Shown here: in pieces, positions 16,623 to 25,573 of the stretch
How the letters are laid out: the number at the start of each line of letters is the position of its first letter
Position numbering within the stretch: the first letter of the stretch is position 1
From: JAILLW01 sp045629045
GTDB lineage: Bacteria; Bacillota; Clostridia; Lachnospirales; Lachnospiraceae
Direction of reading: 5' to 3'
Assembly (NCBI GenBank): GCA_045629045.1
Contig: JAZQQM010000055.1
Location: 1 to 64,000 of the forward strand
DNA length: 64,000 bases
Position numbers and translations under genes: made by a program
The notes under the pieces: generated by a model
Databases searched by the model: none
Told to the model about the DNA's origin: nothing
The model's input: the letters and a program-made list of their open reading frames with translations, nothing else

Positions 16623-18074
16623 TTAACTTAATTTATCAAGTAAATCCATCTTGAGTTCATAAAAAGCAGGAGTCATATCAAGATAATGTTCATGAGGCGA
16701 CTCGAAACGAAGTTCCTCTTCCCAGATTTCTTCATCAAACTGCTTCTTAACATAATTTCTGATTTCTTCAAGGGTAGGCAGCTTGGTTACCAGTTTACCG
16801 TCTTTTATTATAATTTCCTGAAGGCACTTCTTGGTACAGTTCTCGAAGGTTCTTCTCTTCCAGGGCTTAACAGGATCAACATATCTGTAAGGTTTCGACA
16901 AATCTATTTCCTCACCCTTAATTGCAATCAAATCGGCTACAGACTTTCCGGTTTCGTCATAAATTCTGTATACGCTTTTAAGACCCGGATTTGTAATCTT
17001 CTCAACATTCTCGGAAATCTTAATTCTCGGTTCGAATTCGCCGTCTTTTTCCACTGCCGAAATCTTATATACCGCACCGAATACCGGCTCGGATTTTGCG
17101 GTAATCATTCTCTCACCTACGCCGAAGGAGTCTATCTTTGCACCCTGACGAAGAATCGACTGAATAGTATATTCATCAAGGCTGTTGGATGCCACAATAA
17201 TACAATCATTAAGGCCCGAAGCATCAAGCATCTTACGAATCTCTTTACTAAGATATGCCAGGTCTCCGCTGTCGATTCTGACACCCTTAAGACGCTTGCC
17301 CATAGGCTCAAGCACTTCCTTGGCAACACGAATTGCATTGGGAACACCTGACTTAAGAACATTATATGTATCAAGCAAAAGCACCGTTCCGTCCGGATAA
17401 TTCTCGGCATAAGCCTTAAAGGCCTCGTACTCATTTCTAAAATACATAACCCATGAATGGGCCATGGTTCCGCTAATGGGAATATCAAACATCTGACCCG
17501 ACAGCACTGTTGCCGTACCGTTAACACCGCCTATGTAAGAAGCTCTTGCCCCATAAACAGCCGCATCCATATTGTGTGCACGTCTTGCCCCGAAATCGGA
17601 AACGCCGCGACCTTCGGCCGCACGAACTATTCTTGCCGCCTTGGTTGCAACCAGTGACTGATGATTTACCTGAAGCAGAATTGCCGTTTCAACAAGTTGC
17701 GCATCAATAAGTGGAGCAACAATCGTCAATATGGGCTCATTGGGGTACATAATCGTACCTTCGGGAAAAGCGTATAGATCTCCGCTGAATTTGAAGTTCC
17801 CCAGATACTCAAGGAACTCTTCGCTAAAAATCCCGATTGATCTAAAATAATCAATATCCTCTTTACTAAAGTGAAGATTAAGAATATACTCAACAATCTG
17901 TTCAAGGCCGGCAAAAATAGCATAACCGCCTTCATCCGGATTCTTACGATAAAAAACATCAAAAGCAACTCTTTTATTTCTGTCGGTGCTTTTGAAATAT
18001 CCGTTCGACATAGTCATCTCATAAAAATCCATAACCATTGTAAGATTTCTCTCACTGCTTTGAACCTTGTTCAT
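16623..18074 (-). CDS. pncB: Nicotinate phosphoribosyltransferase
   Basis: A 483-residue enzyme converting nicotinate and PRPP to nicotinic acid mononucleotide, the salvage entry to NAD that feeds the nadD-nadE pair at 12.4-13.8 kb. Family stretches: TMVMDFYEMTMSNGYF at the N-terminus, SDFGARRAHNMDAAVYGARASYIGG with the catalytic-site His, GTMAHSWVMYF, and VRIDSGDLAYLSKEIRKMLD, which binds the phosphoribosyl group. GAGGAG lies before the ATG. It ends at a TGTGACAG-type terminator unit. The promoter is not clear in the repeat-rich region upstream. Confidence 0.95.
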   Translation of the reverse strand: MNKVQSSERNLTMVMDFYEMTMSNGYFKSTDRNKRVAFDVFYRKNPDEGGYAIFAGLEQIVEYILNLHFSKEDIDYFRSIGIFSEEFLEYLGNFKFSGDLYAFPEGTIMYPNEPILTIVAPLIDAQLVETAILLQVNHQSLVATKAARIVRAAEGRGVSDFGARRAHNMDAAVYGARASYIGGVNGTATVLSGQMFDIPISGTMAHSWVMYFRNEYEAFKAYAENYPDGTVLLLDTYNVLKSGVPNAIRVAKEVLEPMGKRLKGVRIDSGDLAYLSKEIRKMLDASGLNDCIIVASNSLDEYTIQSILRQGAKIDSFGVGERMITAKSEPVFGAVYKISAVEKDGEFEPRIKISENVEKITNPGLKSVYRIYDETGKSVADLIAIKGEEIDLSKPYRYVDPVKPWKRRTFENCTKKCLQEIIIKDGKLVTKLPTLEEIRNYVKKQFDEEIWEEELRFESPHEHYLDMTPAFYELKMDLLDKLS

Positions 18075-18104
18075 TGTTTTCTCCTCTTTATAATGTATAA
18101 TCCA

Positions 18105-18218
18105 ACCTCGGCTTTGCGCCGATTGAAGCGAAGTTGTATCTTGCGGGTGACAGGGCGCACGAGGTCCGGGGGACCTCGGCTTTGCGCCGACCGAAGCGAA
18201 GCGTAGACCTTGAACCTG
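18105..18218. repeat. Duplicated tRNA-Leu 3' end interrupted by a ~54-nt structured insert
   Basis: GCGGGTGACAGG (18143-18154) and CTTGAACCTG (18209-18218) are the same sequences that adjoin in the T-arm/acceptor of the tRNA-Leu gene (18301-18323), but here they are split by an insert at 18155-18208. The insert contains an 8-bp hairpin CGAGGTCC/GGACCTCG and a GCGC/GCGC pair. A decayed second copy of the insert's 3' part lies at 18105-18142. A homologous insert occurs at the same place in a tRNA-Gly duplicate (29145-29199). Confidence 0.75.
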
Positions 18219-18252
18219 GCAGGTGAAAGGTCGTTAGCTTTGCTTGAAATAC

Positions 18253-18289
18253 AAAAGAGATGGTCATGTCCCCATGAACCATCTCTTTT
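18253..18289 (-). terminator. Terminator of tRNA-Leu
   Basis: AAAGAGATGG pairs with CCATCTCTTT, extended by ATG/CAT nearer the loop. On the minus strand the stem ends in TTTTGTATTT. Confidence 0.85.
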
Positions 18290-18299
18290 TATTTCATAG

Positions 18300-18379
18300 T
18301 GCGGGTGACAGGACTTGAACCTGCACGGTCGCCCACCAGAACCTAAATCTGGCGCGTCTGCCAATTCCGCCACACCCGC
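18300..18379 (-). tRNA. tRNA-Leu (anticodon TAG)
   Basis: Acceptor GCGGGTG / CACCCGC, D-arm TGGCGGAATTGGCAGACGC, anticodon stem-loop CCAGATT-TAG-GTTCTGG, long variable arm and T-arm GCAGGTTCAAGTCCTGT. The variable arm and TAG anticodon identify leucine. CCA is not encoded. Confidence 0.96.
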
Positions 18380-18400
18380 GAAGTCACAAGCGACTTAACT

Positions 18401-18429
18401 ATAGTAACAAAGTGCGTTTTGAATGTCAA
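18401..18429 (-). promoter_or_regulatory. Promoter of tRNA-Leu
   Basis: On the minus strand TTGACA (18424-18429) and TACTAT (18401-18406) are 17 bp apart, about 21 nt before the tRNA. Confidence 0.78.
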
Positions 18430-18434
18430 TTATC

Positions 18435-18770
18435 AATAATGTGACAGTAGGAACGGGTCTTTCTGTCACATTATTTTTGTAGGTATATAGCGTGTAGCAG
18501 ATACGGTGTTGTCTGTTACTTTAGGAAGGTTTTGCAGCAGTTCTTAGTGTTGCACATTTCAGGCAGGCGCTTGCAGGACGCAAGCGCAAGAACTAACTGA
18601 GCCATGGATGGCGAATAGTTCGATGCCGTACCGCTTCAACGAACTATCTGCTTGCAGCACTTAGAAATGCAAAAAAACTGACGCGTAACAGATAACACCG
18701 TATCTGCTACGCGCCATATAGAATACTTCTTAATAAAATGTGACAAAAAGAACCGTCCCTACTGTCACAC
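18435..18770. repeat. Nested palindromic element, type A, copy 3
   Basis: Terminal hairpin units at 18435-18476 and 18735-18770. A 36-bp outer stem (18484-18519 with 18685-18720) is nearly perfect, with wobble-type differences. The inner stem TTCTTAGTGTTGC / GCAGCACTTAGAA is at 18541-18553 and 18654-18666. The hairpin GCGCTTGC-AGGAC-GCAAGCGC is at 18567-18587, and the conserved core from GAACTAACTGAGCC to TTCGATGCCG is at 18590-18628. Compared with copy 1 the hairpin shows a compensatory A-T to T-A change. The right unit terminates the 18773 gene. Confidence 0.9.
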
Positions 18771-18772
18771 AA

Positions 18773-19654
18773 TCAATACACCGTATCTATATCTTCCTGA
18801 TATGTCATACCGCCATTATTTATTGCTATACCGTAAATACTTGCAAGCATGGCATTACTCGGGCACAAATACCACTTATTACCGTATTTCATGCAATCCG
18901 CCATGAAATAGTAATCATCGGATCCTATAGAAAACGCAACAGCCGACGGCTCGTAGTCATCCGCACCATATATCTTTTCGAACTTTTTCAGTTGTTCCTC
19001 GATGTAATCTTTCGACAGACATTCTTCTATTATCTCATCATCACTGTCGACCACTTCCACATCATCAATTTTGCTTAAGCGCTTTGCCATATCTGACGGC
19101 AACCACTTTTCAATTACATCCGATGCATCCTCATCATCCTCCATAGCATATGTAAGTCCTTCCGAGATAATCGTATCCCCGTAAAGATACCAGCTTCCAT
19201 ATCTGATAGTCCTAAATACATGCGTACGTAAACACTCATTACTTAATGCTGTCGAAAATTCATCCTCGGTATTAATAAAATCAAAAGTAGGTGTAATGCA
19301 TTGCATTCTGTCAATGTATGCTTCCATATCATACTTTTCGACAGCAGTCTCGATTGCATAGCAGCTAAGCATTCCCTGATAGTCAGCATTCTTCATATAT
19401 TCCATATATGCTTCCATACATTCTTCCGGCGAACCGTATCCTGCACCCTCCGTACGGGCCGTCTTTGCAGTTCCAAAACCGAGCTTAATAATTCCCATGA
19501 AGTTAAGCACGATAAAGGCAATTGCCAAAAGTGCAACCACCAATGTGATTAAAAAAGCCTTTAACAATCCCTTTGAAGATTTCTTTTCTTTGGTTGATGC
19601 ATTTGCAACATTGTTCTCATCAACAACCTCTGCTCCACAATTTGGACAAAACAT
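18773..19654 (-). CDS. Zinc-ribbon membrane protein, function unknown
   Basis: A 293-residue protein. It begins with a half zinc ribbon (MFCPNCGAEVVDENN, CxxC), followed by a Lys/Ser-rich stretch and one membrane helix (about residues 33-55). The rest is an extracytoplasmic acidic region of about 230 residues that is not repetitive and matches no family I can name; its size and composition recall the NTF2-like or DUF4878-type extracellular domains of zinc-ribbon proteins. AGGAGGG precedes the ATG. It lies 11 nt downstream of the MATE gene and is likely in one transcript with the lipoprotein gene and the MATE gene (22583 down to 18773). Confidence 0.75.
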   Translation of the reverse strand: MFCPNCGAEVVDENNVANASTKEKKSSKGLLKAFLITLVVALLAIAFIVLNFMGIIKLGFGTAKTARTEGAGYGSPEECMEAYMEYMKNADYQGMLSCYAIETAVEKYDMEAYIDRMQCITPTFDFINTEDEFSTALSNECLRTHVFRTIRYGSWYLYGDTIISEGLTYAMEDDEDASDVIEKWLPSDMAKRLSKIDDVEVVDSDDEIIEECLSKDYIEEQLKKFEKIYGADDYEPSAVAFSIGSDDYYFMADCMKYGNKWYLCPSNAMLASIYGIAINNGGMTYQEDIDTVY

Positions 19655-19665
19655 AAATTTCCCTC

Positions 19666-21018
19666 CTACAATCTGTCAATTATCTTTCTTTTTATCCTCA
19701 TGAAATAAAATGTAGTAGCTGCAGCAGACATAACCTCAGCTATAGGGAATGCCCACCATACCAGATCAACATTATTAAATGATGCAAGTATAAGTGCCGC
19801 AGGAATCAATACAACTACCTGTCGCATAATTGAAACAACCATACTGTATGTACTCTTTCCCAGTGCCTGGAATATGGTTCCGGTAACGATACAAAATGCC
19901 GCAACCGGGAAGTGCACACCGATAATTCTAAATGCCGTAATACCGATTCCCAGCATTGTTTCCGAAGCATCAAACAGCATAAACATATATTGCGGAATAA
20001 CCTCAAATGCAATTGTACCCACGCACATAATAAGTGTTGCATAAAGCCATGAAAGCTTCCAGGCTTTCATCATTCTGTCTTTCTTACGAGCTCCGTAGTT
20101 AAATGCCACGATTGGAACCAATCCGTTATTAAGTCCGAATATCGGCATGAATATGAAACTCTGCATTTTATAATAAACACCAAATACAGCAACTGCCGTA
20201 GATGTGAAGCCAATAAGAATCTTGTTCATAATATAGTTCATTACAGAACCAATTGACTGCATAATAATTGAAGGAATGCCGATTTTATATATTTCACCGA
20301 TAAGAGCTCCGTCAGGCCTGAATCCCTTCATTGAAATCTTAATATCGGGATTCTTCTTAACATTCATAATATATGCCAGAATAGCAGCACATATCTGCCC
20401 TATAACTGTTGCAACGGCTGCACCCGTAACTCCCATCTTAGGGAATCCGAAAAGTCCGAAAATAAGAATCGGGTCAAAAATTATATTTATAATGGCACCG
20501 GTTGCCTGAGTTATCATTGTATAGAAAGTGCGACCTGTGGATGTTAAGAGACGTTCAAAAATAAACTGACCGAACAATCCGAATGAACATGTACATACAA
20601 CCGTCATATACTGGATTCCGTATTCAATAATCTCTGTATCCGTTGTCTGGGATTTGTAAAAGGGACCCACAAACAGCAAGCCTATTATCAGGAACAGTCC
20701 ATAGCTTAGTACGGACAAAAATATACCGTTTGATGCCGTTAAATTGGCTCTTTCGTAATCCTTTTCGCCAAGTGCCTTTGACAAAATAGCATTTATACCT
20801 ACACAGGTACCTCCCGCAATGGCTATCATAAGACACTGAAGGGGAAACGCCATTGAAACGGCCGTAAGTGCATTTTCACTTACACGTGACACGAAAATAC
20901 TGTCCACTATGTTATACAGTGCCTGTACCATCATTGATGCCATCATAGGTAACGACATACTAAGCAATAATCTGTTGACGGGCATATAGCCCATCTTGTT
21001 TTCTTTAATTTCTTCCAT
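19666..21018 (-). CDS. MATE-family exporter
   Basis: A 450-residue protein with about twelve helices and MATE-type sequence: MPVNRLLLSMSLPMMASMMVQALYNIVDSIFVSR at the start, AFPLQCLMIAIAGGTCVGINAILSKALG, and the second repeat MNYIMNKILIGF...NNGLVPIVAFNYGARKKDRM, which is the NorM/DinF-like branch common in Firmicutes. It would export small molecules by cation antiport. Its ATG overlaps the stop codon of the upstream lipoprotein gene (TAATG), so translation is probably coupled; GAGGAG lies 14 nt upstream, which is rather far. Confidence 0.92.
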   Translation of the reverse strand: MEEIKENKMGYMPVNRLLLSMSLPMMASMMVQALYNIVDSIFVSRVSENALTAVSMAFPLQCLMIAIAGGTCVGINAILSKALGEKDYERANLTASNGIFLSVLSYGLFLIIGLLFVGPFYKSQTTDTEIIEYGIQYMTVVCTCSFGLFGQFIFERLLTSTGRTFYTMITQATGAIINIIFDPILIFGLFGFPKMGVTGAAVATVIGQICAAILAYIMNVKKNPDIKISMKGFRPDGALIGEIYKIGIPSIIMQSIGSVMNYIMNKILIGFTSTAVAVFGVYYKMQSFIFMPIFGLNNGLVPIVAFNYGARKKDRMMKAWKLSWLYATLIMCVGTIAFEVIPQYMFMLFDASETMLGIGITAFRIIGVHFPVAAFCIVTGTIFQALGKSTYSMVVSIMRQVVVLIPAALILASFNNVDLVWWAFPIAEVMSAAATTFYFMRIKRKIIDRL

Positions 21019-22583
21019 TAGTTAAACACATACTCCTCATATACTTGATCTTCGAAGAAAGTCAGCGATACTTTGAAGTCACTATAATCCGTACTGAATT
21101 TAAGGAACCAGTCCTCTATTCCTACCATATCAGATGCACGATTGTAATTGCTGACATAAGCATACACTTTACCGTTCTGGTAGCTTAATATGACAACGTT
21201 GTCATATTCGGTTTTTATAATTGCTTCATTCTGACCATCCGAATTAAGGTCTGCATATTCCATTTCGATAACTGCATCCTTTTCATCCGAAAACTCATCT
21301 ATATTGCCACCCTCTAAGAAGGTTTCAAAATCCATTTCCGGTAGCGGCTCCCTAAAATGCTCTATCTGACTTGCATATACAAGGCCGTTATTATTTACGG
21401 TATCAAAGAATACTTCTTCTACCTGGGCATTATTCAATATGGGGTCCGCAGTCGAAACAAGCTTGGTTACCGCCAAAAGGGGCAAATCAAGACAATAGCA
21501 ATACATCGTTTTTTCATATGCACCCGGTACTATTTCAGACACAGGAGTATAGTCAGCCTCAGGATCACCGTTGATATCTTCTTCAAAGACAGATTCCATG
21601 GAAAGCTCCATATCATCGCTTAACTTAACAATATACATTGCCTGGCATCCCATATGTCCCCATATCGAAACAATTCCGTCGTCAGGCTTTCCGTAATAGC
21701 AGGTGTGACCGCCCGGAAGTTCTCCAACCTCCAAAGCCTCTCCATCAACCGATGTATATACCAAATCATGGAAATTAGCTTCGCAGTTACCGAATCTTAT
21801 TATAAGTTCCGGCGTAGAATTACAATCTATGTCATACAACCAGTATCCGTAAATGTCTTCTGCTTCGGATTCGAACACTTCATGTCCGCAGGATCTTAAA
21901 TTTCTGTAATTATCAAGCACAGATTTATAAGCGCTCTGCCAATCTTTTGAAAAATATGATTCAATTGACAAGTTTTCCGAAAACTCCTCGTATTCCTCAT
22001 AGTCTTCGCCACCGTCTGTCTCCGGATATGATTCAAAGCCTTCTTCTACCTCTGACCATTCCTTGCCGTCATAGGACTGGCTGAATGTATCGGCGCATTC
22101 GCCGCCCCACATTCTGTAGAACAAATCAGGCTTCTTAAATCCGTCAATCTCAGTTTCACGGAAATAAAAATAGTCCGGGACGAAACCTTCTTCATACGAA
22201 GCCGTTATTATATACTTTGAACCCTGTTCCTTGCACTTAAACTCTGCTTCAACTTTCTCATCCTTCTTGTCCTTAAGGGTTCCGGTTCCGTTTAAGCTCT
22301 TAACATCATCGCCGTAGCCGCTCAAAAAAACATAGCCCTCATCGGCCTTGTCACTGTCAAACTGAAGTTCAATTTCATCCTTGCCCACAATAATCTTCTT
22401 AAGACCGAAAATATTGTCGTCATCATATTTATATTCTGCCACAACATCGCTGTCGCTCTTTTTGTCTTTTTTATCTTTTTTGTCTTCTTTATCAGACTTA
22501 TCATCCGAAGCATTGCAACCCGTAAGTACCGTTGCAAGCATCATGCACAATATAAGAACCAGACTCAGTAACCTTTTTTTCAT
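21018..22583 (-). CDS. Lipoprotein, function unknown
   Basis: About 521 residues. The signal peptide ends in the lipobox LTGC (Cys about 23), followed by an acidic/lysine linker with DKKDKK repeats. The remaining region is acidic, with several YDxDxN or DINGDPEAD-like Asp-rich loops and segments such as YWLYDIDCNSTPELIIRFG and EYADLNSDGQNEAIIKTEYD, which resemble FG-GAP/VCBS-type calcium-binding blades. I infer a cell-surface protein with beta-propeller-like repeats; no enzymatic role is visible. The start is MKKRLL (22583) because AAGGGTG lies 6 nt upstream; a GTG frame start 9 nt earlier would overlap this site. It is coupled to the MATE gene. Confidence 0.75.
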   Translation of the reverse strand: MKKRLLSLVLILCMMLATVLTGCNASDDKSDKEDKKDKKDKKSDSDVVAEYKYDDDNIFGLKKIIVGKDEIELQFDSDKADEGYVFLSGYGDDVKSLNGTGTLKDKKDEKVEAEFKCKEQGSKYIITASYEEGFVPDYFYFRETEIDGFKKPDLFYRMWGGECADTFSQSYDGKEWSEVEEGFESYPETDGGEDYEEYEEFSENLSIESYFSKDWQSAYKSVLDNYRNLRSCGHEVFESEAEDIYGYWLYDIDCNSTPELIIRFGNCEANFHDLVYTSVDGEALEVGELPGGHTCYYGKPDDGIVSIWGHMGCQAMYIVKLSDDMELSMESVFEEDINGDPEADYTPVSEIVPGAYEKTMYCYCLDLPLLAVTKLVSTADPILNNAQVEEVFFDTVNNNGLVYASQIEHFREPLPEMDFETFLEGGNIDEFSDEKDAVIEMEYADLNSDGQNEAIIKTEYDNVVILSYQNGKVYAYVSNYNRASDMVGIEDWFLKFSTDYSDFKVSLTFFEDQVYEEYVFN

Positions 22584-22645
22584 AAAATTCACCCTTATTC
22601 AAACCATATTCTTTGTGAAACTTATCCATATTACAAAAATGTACA

Positions 22646-22677
22646 CAAAAATAGCGGGGAACTAAATTTTCCCCGCT
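22646..22677 (-). terminator. Terminator after GH127-type gene
   Basis: AGCGGGGAA (22653-22661) pairs perfectly with TTCCCCGCT (22669-22677) around a 7-nt loop. On the minus strand the stem is followed by ATTTTTGTG. Confidence 0.85.
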
Positions 22678-22691
22678 GATACTATACCATT

Positions 22692-24554
22692 TTATTCCTC
22701 AATTGGAAAGTAAACTTGGTAATTTTCATACCCTATATCGTAAAAAGGTATAAAACGTATATTCTTTTCCTGATATCGCGTAATAAATGTATCTTTCCAC
22801 ATTCCCCACTCTCTTTCATTCTCATGAGTAAGTAAATCCGCAGCTTTATGGCCTTTAAGATGAAGCATACGTTCTTCTTTGGATAATCCCGCCAAAACAT
22901 ATGGGCCATAGGAAAACGCCACCATACTCTCATCCCCCGGAAGCGGAGTTTCGTATACATCCATGGGAAGTTCTATTTTTACCTTGTCACCCTTCGAATA
23001 AACACGGCTCAGTTTCACAAATCCATCCTTGTTTAGCGGTGTTATGTTAACCTCTTCATCATTAATCCATACAGACACCTCGGAGTGTACCCACTTGGGA
23101 ATTCTTAAGTTAAGTGAAAAGTGTATATCTTTGTCCGTATTAATATCGAAGCATTCCAGCATAATATCCGGTTGATGCGCAAAGATATGAGCATTCGCAC
23201 CTATAGCCTGTGTAGCCGATGACATACTTCCGTTATGAAGGCTTCCGCTAAGGGTATCCCTGTACTGGCTAATTGTCACATTAGCACCGTCAATCGTCAT
23301 TTCAAGTTGCGATGCTGCATATACGCCGGTATATATTTCATTCCCATCCTTATAATAAAGATATCTGTTGTGGGCACTGTTGGCCTGAACCAAAGTTCCG
23401 TGACAGCAGAAGAAATCTTCAAACTTCCCTGCCCATGCCTTACGTGAACCTGCACGCAGGGGCTGGAAATATGTAATAAGACCGAATTCCGGATATTCGG
23501 CTTCCTCGCCGTTGGCATGCCCGCCCCTAAAATATCCCTGGGAAAGAATTCCGTTATAGAGATTCTGCTCAATATAATCAAGGCATTCCTTATCCCCTGT
23601 CCATGTATAGATAATGTCCGCAAGACGCATCATATTATAAACGGTACAGTGTTCCTGATTCTTGGAGCCCAGTCTTCCGATCATTGAATTAAGAGGCGTC
23701 CATATTTCACCGCAGGTCTGACCGCCGGTAACGGATGTGCCGCGCTTGGTATAAGCCATATCCCAATACGCCAGAGCAATCTGCTTATATCTTTCGATAC
23801 CGGTAACTTCATATACTCTTGCGGCACCGATTGCCTCCGGGATTGTTGTATTGGCATGCATATTGGTAAGCACATCCTCCCCCCGAAGAAGGGGATTAAA
23901 CAATCGACGTCGGTCGTACTTATCAATCAATGTCAAATACATATCATCCTTGGTAAATTCATAAAGGTCGGCCCAGATTTCCAGCATTCCTCCGGTCTCC
24001 ACGTCAAGGATATTGTCCATTTCATCCTTTGCCTTATCCTTGACGAAATCATAGAACCACTTTGAGAAATTGACAGCAACCTCCAGAGCTTCCTTATTAT
24101 CCGCATATCGATACATGTCGCACAATCCCAGGAAGGTCTTATGAATCGTATAATGGGGTGCCCAGACCTGTTTACCCCGTGCTATCCAATGGATATACTT
24201 TTCCGGAATGGAAGCGGCCCACTGTCCGCCGTTTTCAATCTGACACCTATGAAGTTCATGAATGATGGCATTACCTTTGGCAAGAAGTTCTTCATCACCC
24301 CATTCATAATACCTAACCGCGACAGCACTTAAATAATGCCCCAGGAAATGACCTCTTAGCTGACAGGAGGGATCTTCCCACCCTTTATGGGCAATAGGCT
24401 TTTGACCATAAACCTGATTAAGCCCTGCCTCCTGATAATAGTTCTGCAGCAGTGCAGCCGAATTAAGTTCCATAAGGTAATCCCTGTTTGCATACTCTTT
24501 GTTTAAAAGCTGACCATCCTTTAGTTTTACTTTGCTACCTATTATTCTTTCCAT
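22692..24554 (-). CDS. GH127-type (DUF1680) glycosidase, beta-L-arabinofuranosidase-like
   Basis: A 620-residue cytosolic protein of the DUF1680/GH127 fold (alpha/alpha barrel). Known members such as HypBA1 release beta-L-arabinofuranose using a zinc-bound Cys. The ligands are visible here: Glu about 303 and Cys about 305 in NQEHCTVYNMMRL, and the Cys-Cys pair about 385-386 in FFCCHGTLVQ, one of which is the nucleophile. There is no signal peptide, so the substrate is taken up as an oligosaccharide. I start at MERIIGSK (24554) because AGAGG lies 5 nt before it; the upstream GTG overlaps that site. It is divergent from an AraC regulator that probably controls it. The exact sugar is not proven. 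Confidence 0.85.
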   Translation of the reverse strand: MERIIGSKVKLKDGQLLNKEYANRDYLMELNSAALLQNYYQEAGLNQVYGQKPIAHKGWEDPSCQLRGHFLGHYLSAVAVRYYEWGDEELLAKGNAIIHELHRCQIENGGQWAASIPEKYIHWIARGKQVWAPHYTIHKTFLGLCDMYRYADNKEALEVAVNFSKWFYDFVKDKAKDEMDNILDVETGGMLEIWADLYEFTKDDMYLTLIDKYDRRRLFNPLLRGEDVLTNMHANTTIPEAIGAARVYEVTGIERYKQIALAYWDMAYTKRGTSVTGGQTCGEIWTPLNSMIGRLGSKNQEHCTVYNMMRLADIIYTWTGDKECLDYIEQNLYNGILSQGYFRGGHANGEEAEYPEFGLITYFQPLRAGSRKAWAGKFEDFFCCHGTLVQANSAHNRYLYYKDGNEIYTGVYAASQLEMTIDGANVTISQYRDTLSGSLHNGSMSSATQAIGANAHIFAHQPDIMLECFDINTDKDIHFSLNLRIPKWVHSEVSVWINDEEVNITPLNKDGFVKLSRVYSKGDKVKIELPMDVYETPLPGDESMVAFSYGPYVLAGLSKEERMLHLKGHKAADLLTHENEREWGMWKDTFITRYQEKNIRFIPFYDIGYENYQVYFPIEE

Positions 24555-24700
24555 AAGCACCTCTTTAATGTTTTGGGTTGTTATATACGCTTTATAGATA
24601 TATTATATTCGTATAAATCACTAATATACATGGACTTTTATCGCATAAATATATAATTTAGTCGTATTGCAAGTCGGATTATCACAAGAAAGGATAGCTT

Positions 24701-25573
24701 ATGACAGACTCAAGAATTCATCTTCCCATAGACAGACTTCCTCTTGTCAGCAATTGTGATTATATACAATGTCGGGAAGGCTTCGTGCATCCCGACAGAA
24801 TTATGGACGTTAATGTACTTCTTTATATAGAAGAGGGTTCCTTTCATCTGTATGAGGACGATGTGGAATACAATCTTCCCGAGGGCAGCCTTACTTTTCT
24901 TAAACAGGGGCTTCACCACTACGGTGATACCAAATGCCCCGACGGTACGAAGTGGTTCTTTATACACTTTTTCCTTCCGGATAATAACAGCGGAAGTCCG
25001 ATTGAACCCAACAGGGCATATAAATATCTCGAAGGGAAAGCTTCAAATTCCCATGAGTTCTACTACACTCTCCCCAAACAGATTATGCTTCATAAGGAAA
25101 GCGATATTTTTGCCAAGTTCCTTAAGTTCAAAGACAGATATCAAAGCGCCTCCTATGATGACCACCTATATCTTAATAATTATTTGTACGAAATTCTTCT
25201 TGATATATATAAGAAAGATGCTTCAAGCAACTACGAAACCCCCGGGGAGCGTAAGGTTGCCCTGATAAAAGAATATCTTTTTGAACACACCTGTGAACCA
25301 TTTAATTCCGGACTTATCGAAAATCTTGTGAGCTTAACCTACAAGCATATGAACCTGATATTCAAAAACATCACCGGTACAACTATACAAAAATATCACT
25401 TTGGCTTAAGAATGGAATACAGCGCCCGTCTGTTAAAAGAAACAACCCTGTCGGTTGCGGAAATATCTGAAATACTGGGCTATGAGGAAAGCTTCTACTT
25501 CAGTAACTCCTTCAAGCGTCACTACGGCATGTCTCCTGCCGCCTACCGTAAAAGCCTCCACACCAAGATTTAA
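24701..25573 (+). CDS. AraC-family transcriptional regulator
   Basis: A 290-residue protein. The N-terminal half is a cupin-like sugar-sensing domain (VLLYIEEGSFHLYEDDVEYNLPEG with a later GLHHYG). The C-terminal 100 residues are a double helix-turn-helix of the AraC type ending SVAEISEILGYEESFYFSNSFKRHYGMSPAAYRKS. It is placed head-to-head with the GH127-type gene across a 146-nt AT-rich gap, so activation of that gene by a pentose or its oligomer is a sensible inference. AAAGGA lies before the ATG. The stop codon TAA abuts the TGTGACAG repeat unit that serves as its terminator. Confidence 0.93.
   Translation: MTDSRIHLPIDRLPLVSNCDYIQCREGFVHPDRIMDVNVLLYIEEGSFHLYEDDVEYNLPEGSLTFLKQGLHHYGDTKCPDGTKWFFIHFFLPDNNSGSPIEPNRAYKYLEGKASNSHEFYYTLPKQIMLHKESDIFAKFLKFKDRYQSASYDDHLYLNNYLYEILLDIYKKDASSNYETPGERKVALIKEYLFEHTCEPFNSGLIENLVSLTYKHMNLIFKNITGTTIQKYHFGLRMEYSARLLKETTLSVAEISEILGYEESFYFSNSFKRHYGMSPAAYRKSLHTKI

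Noticed and set aside
18105..18252. Further tRNA gene downstream of tRNA-Leu
   Set aside because: Only a T-arm/acceptor-like fragment is present, split by an insert; there is no D-arm or anticodon arm.
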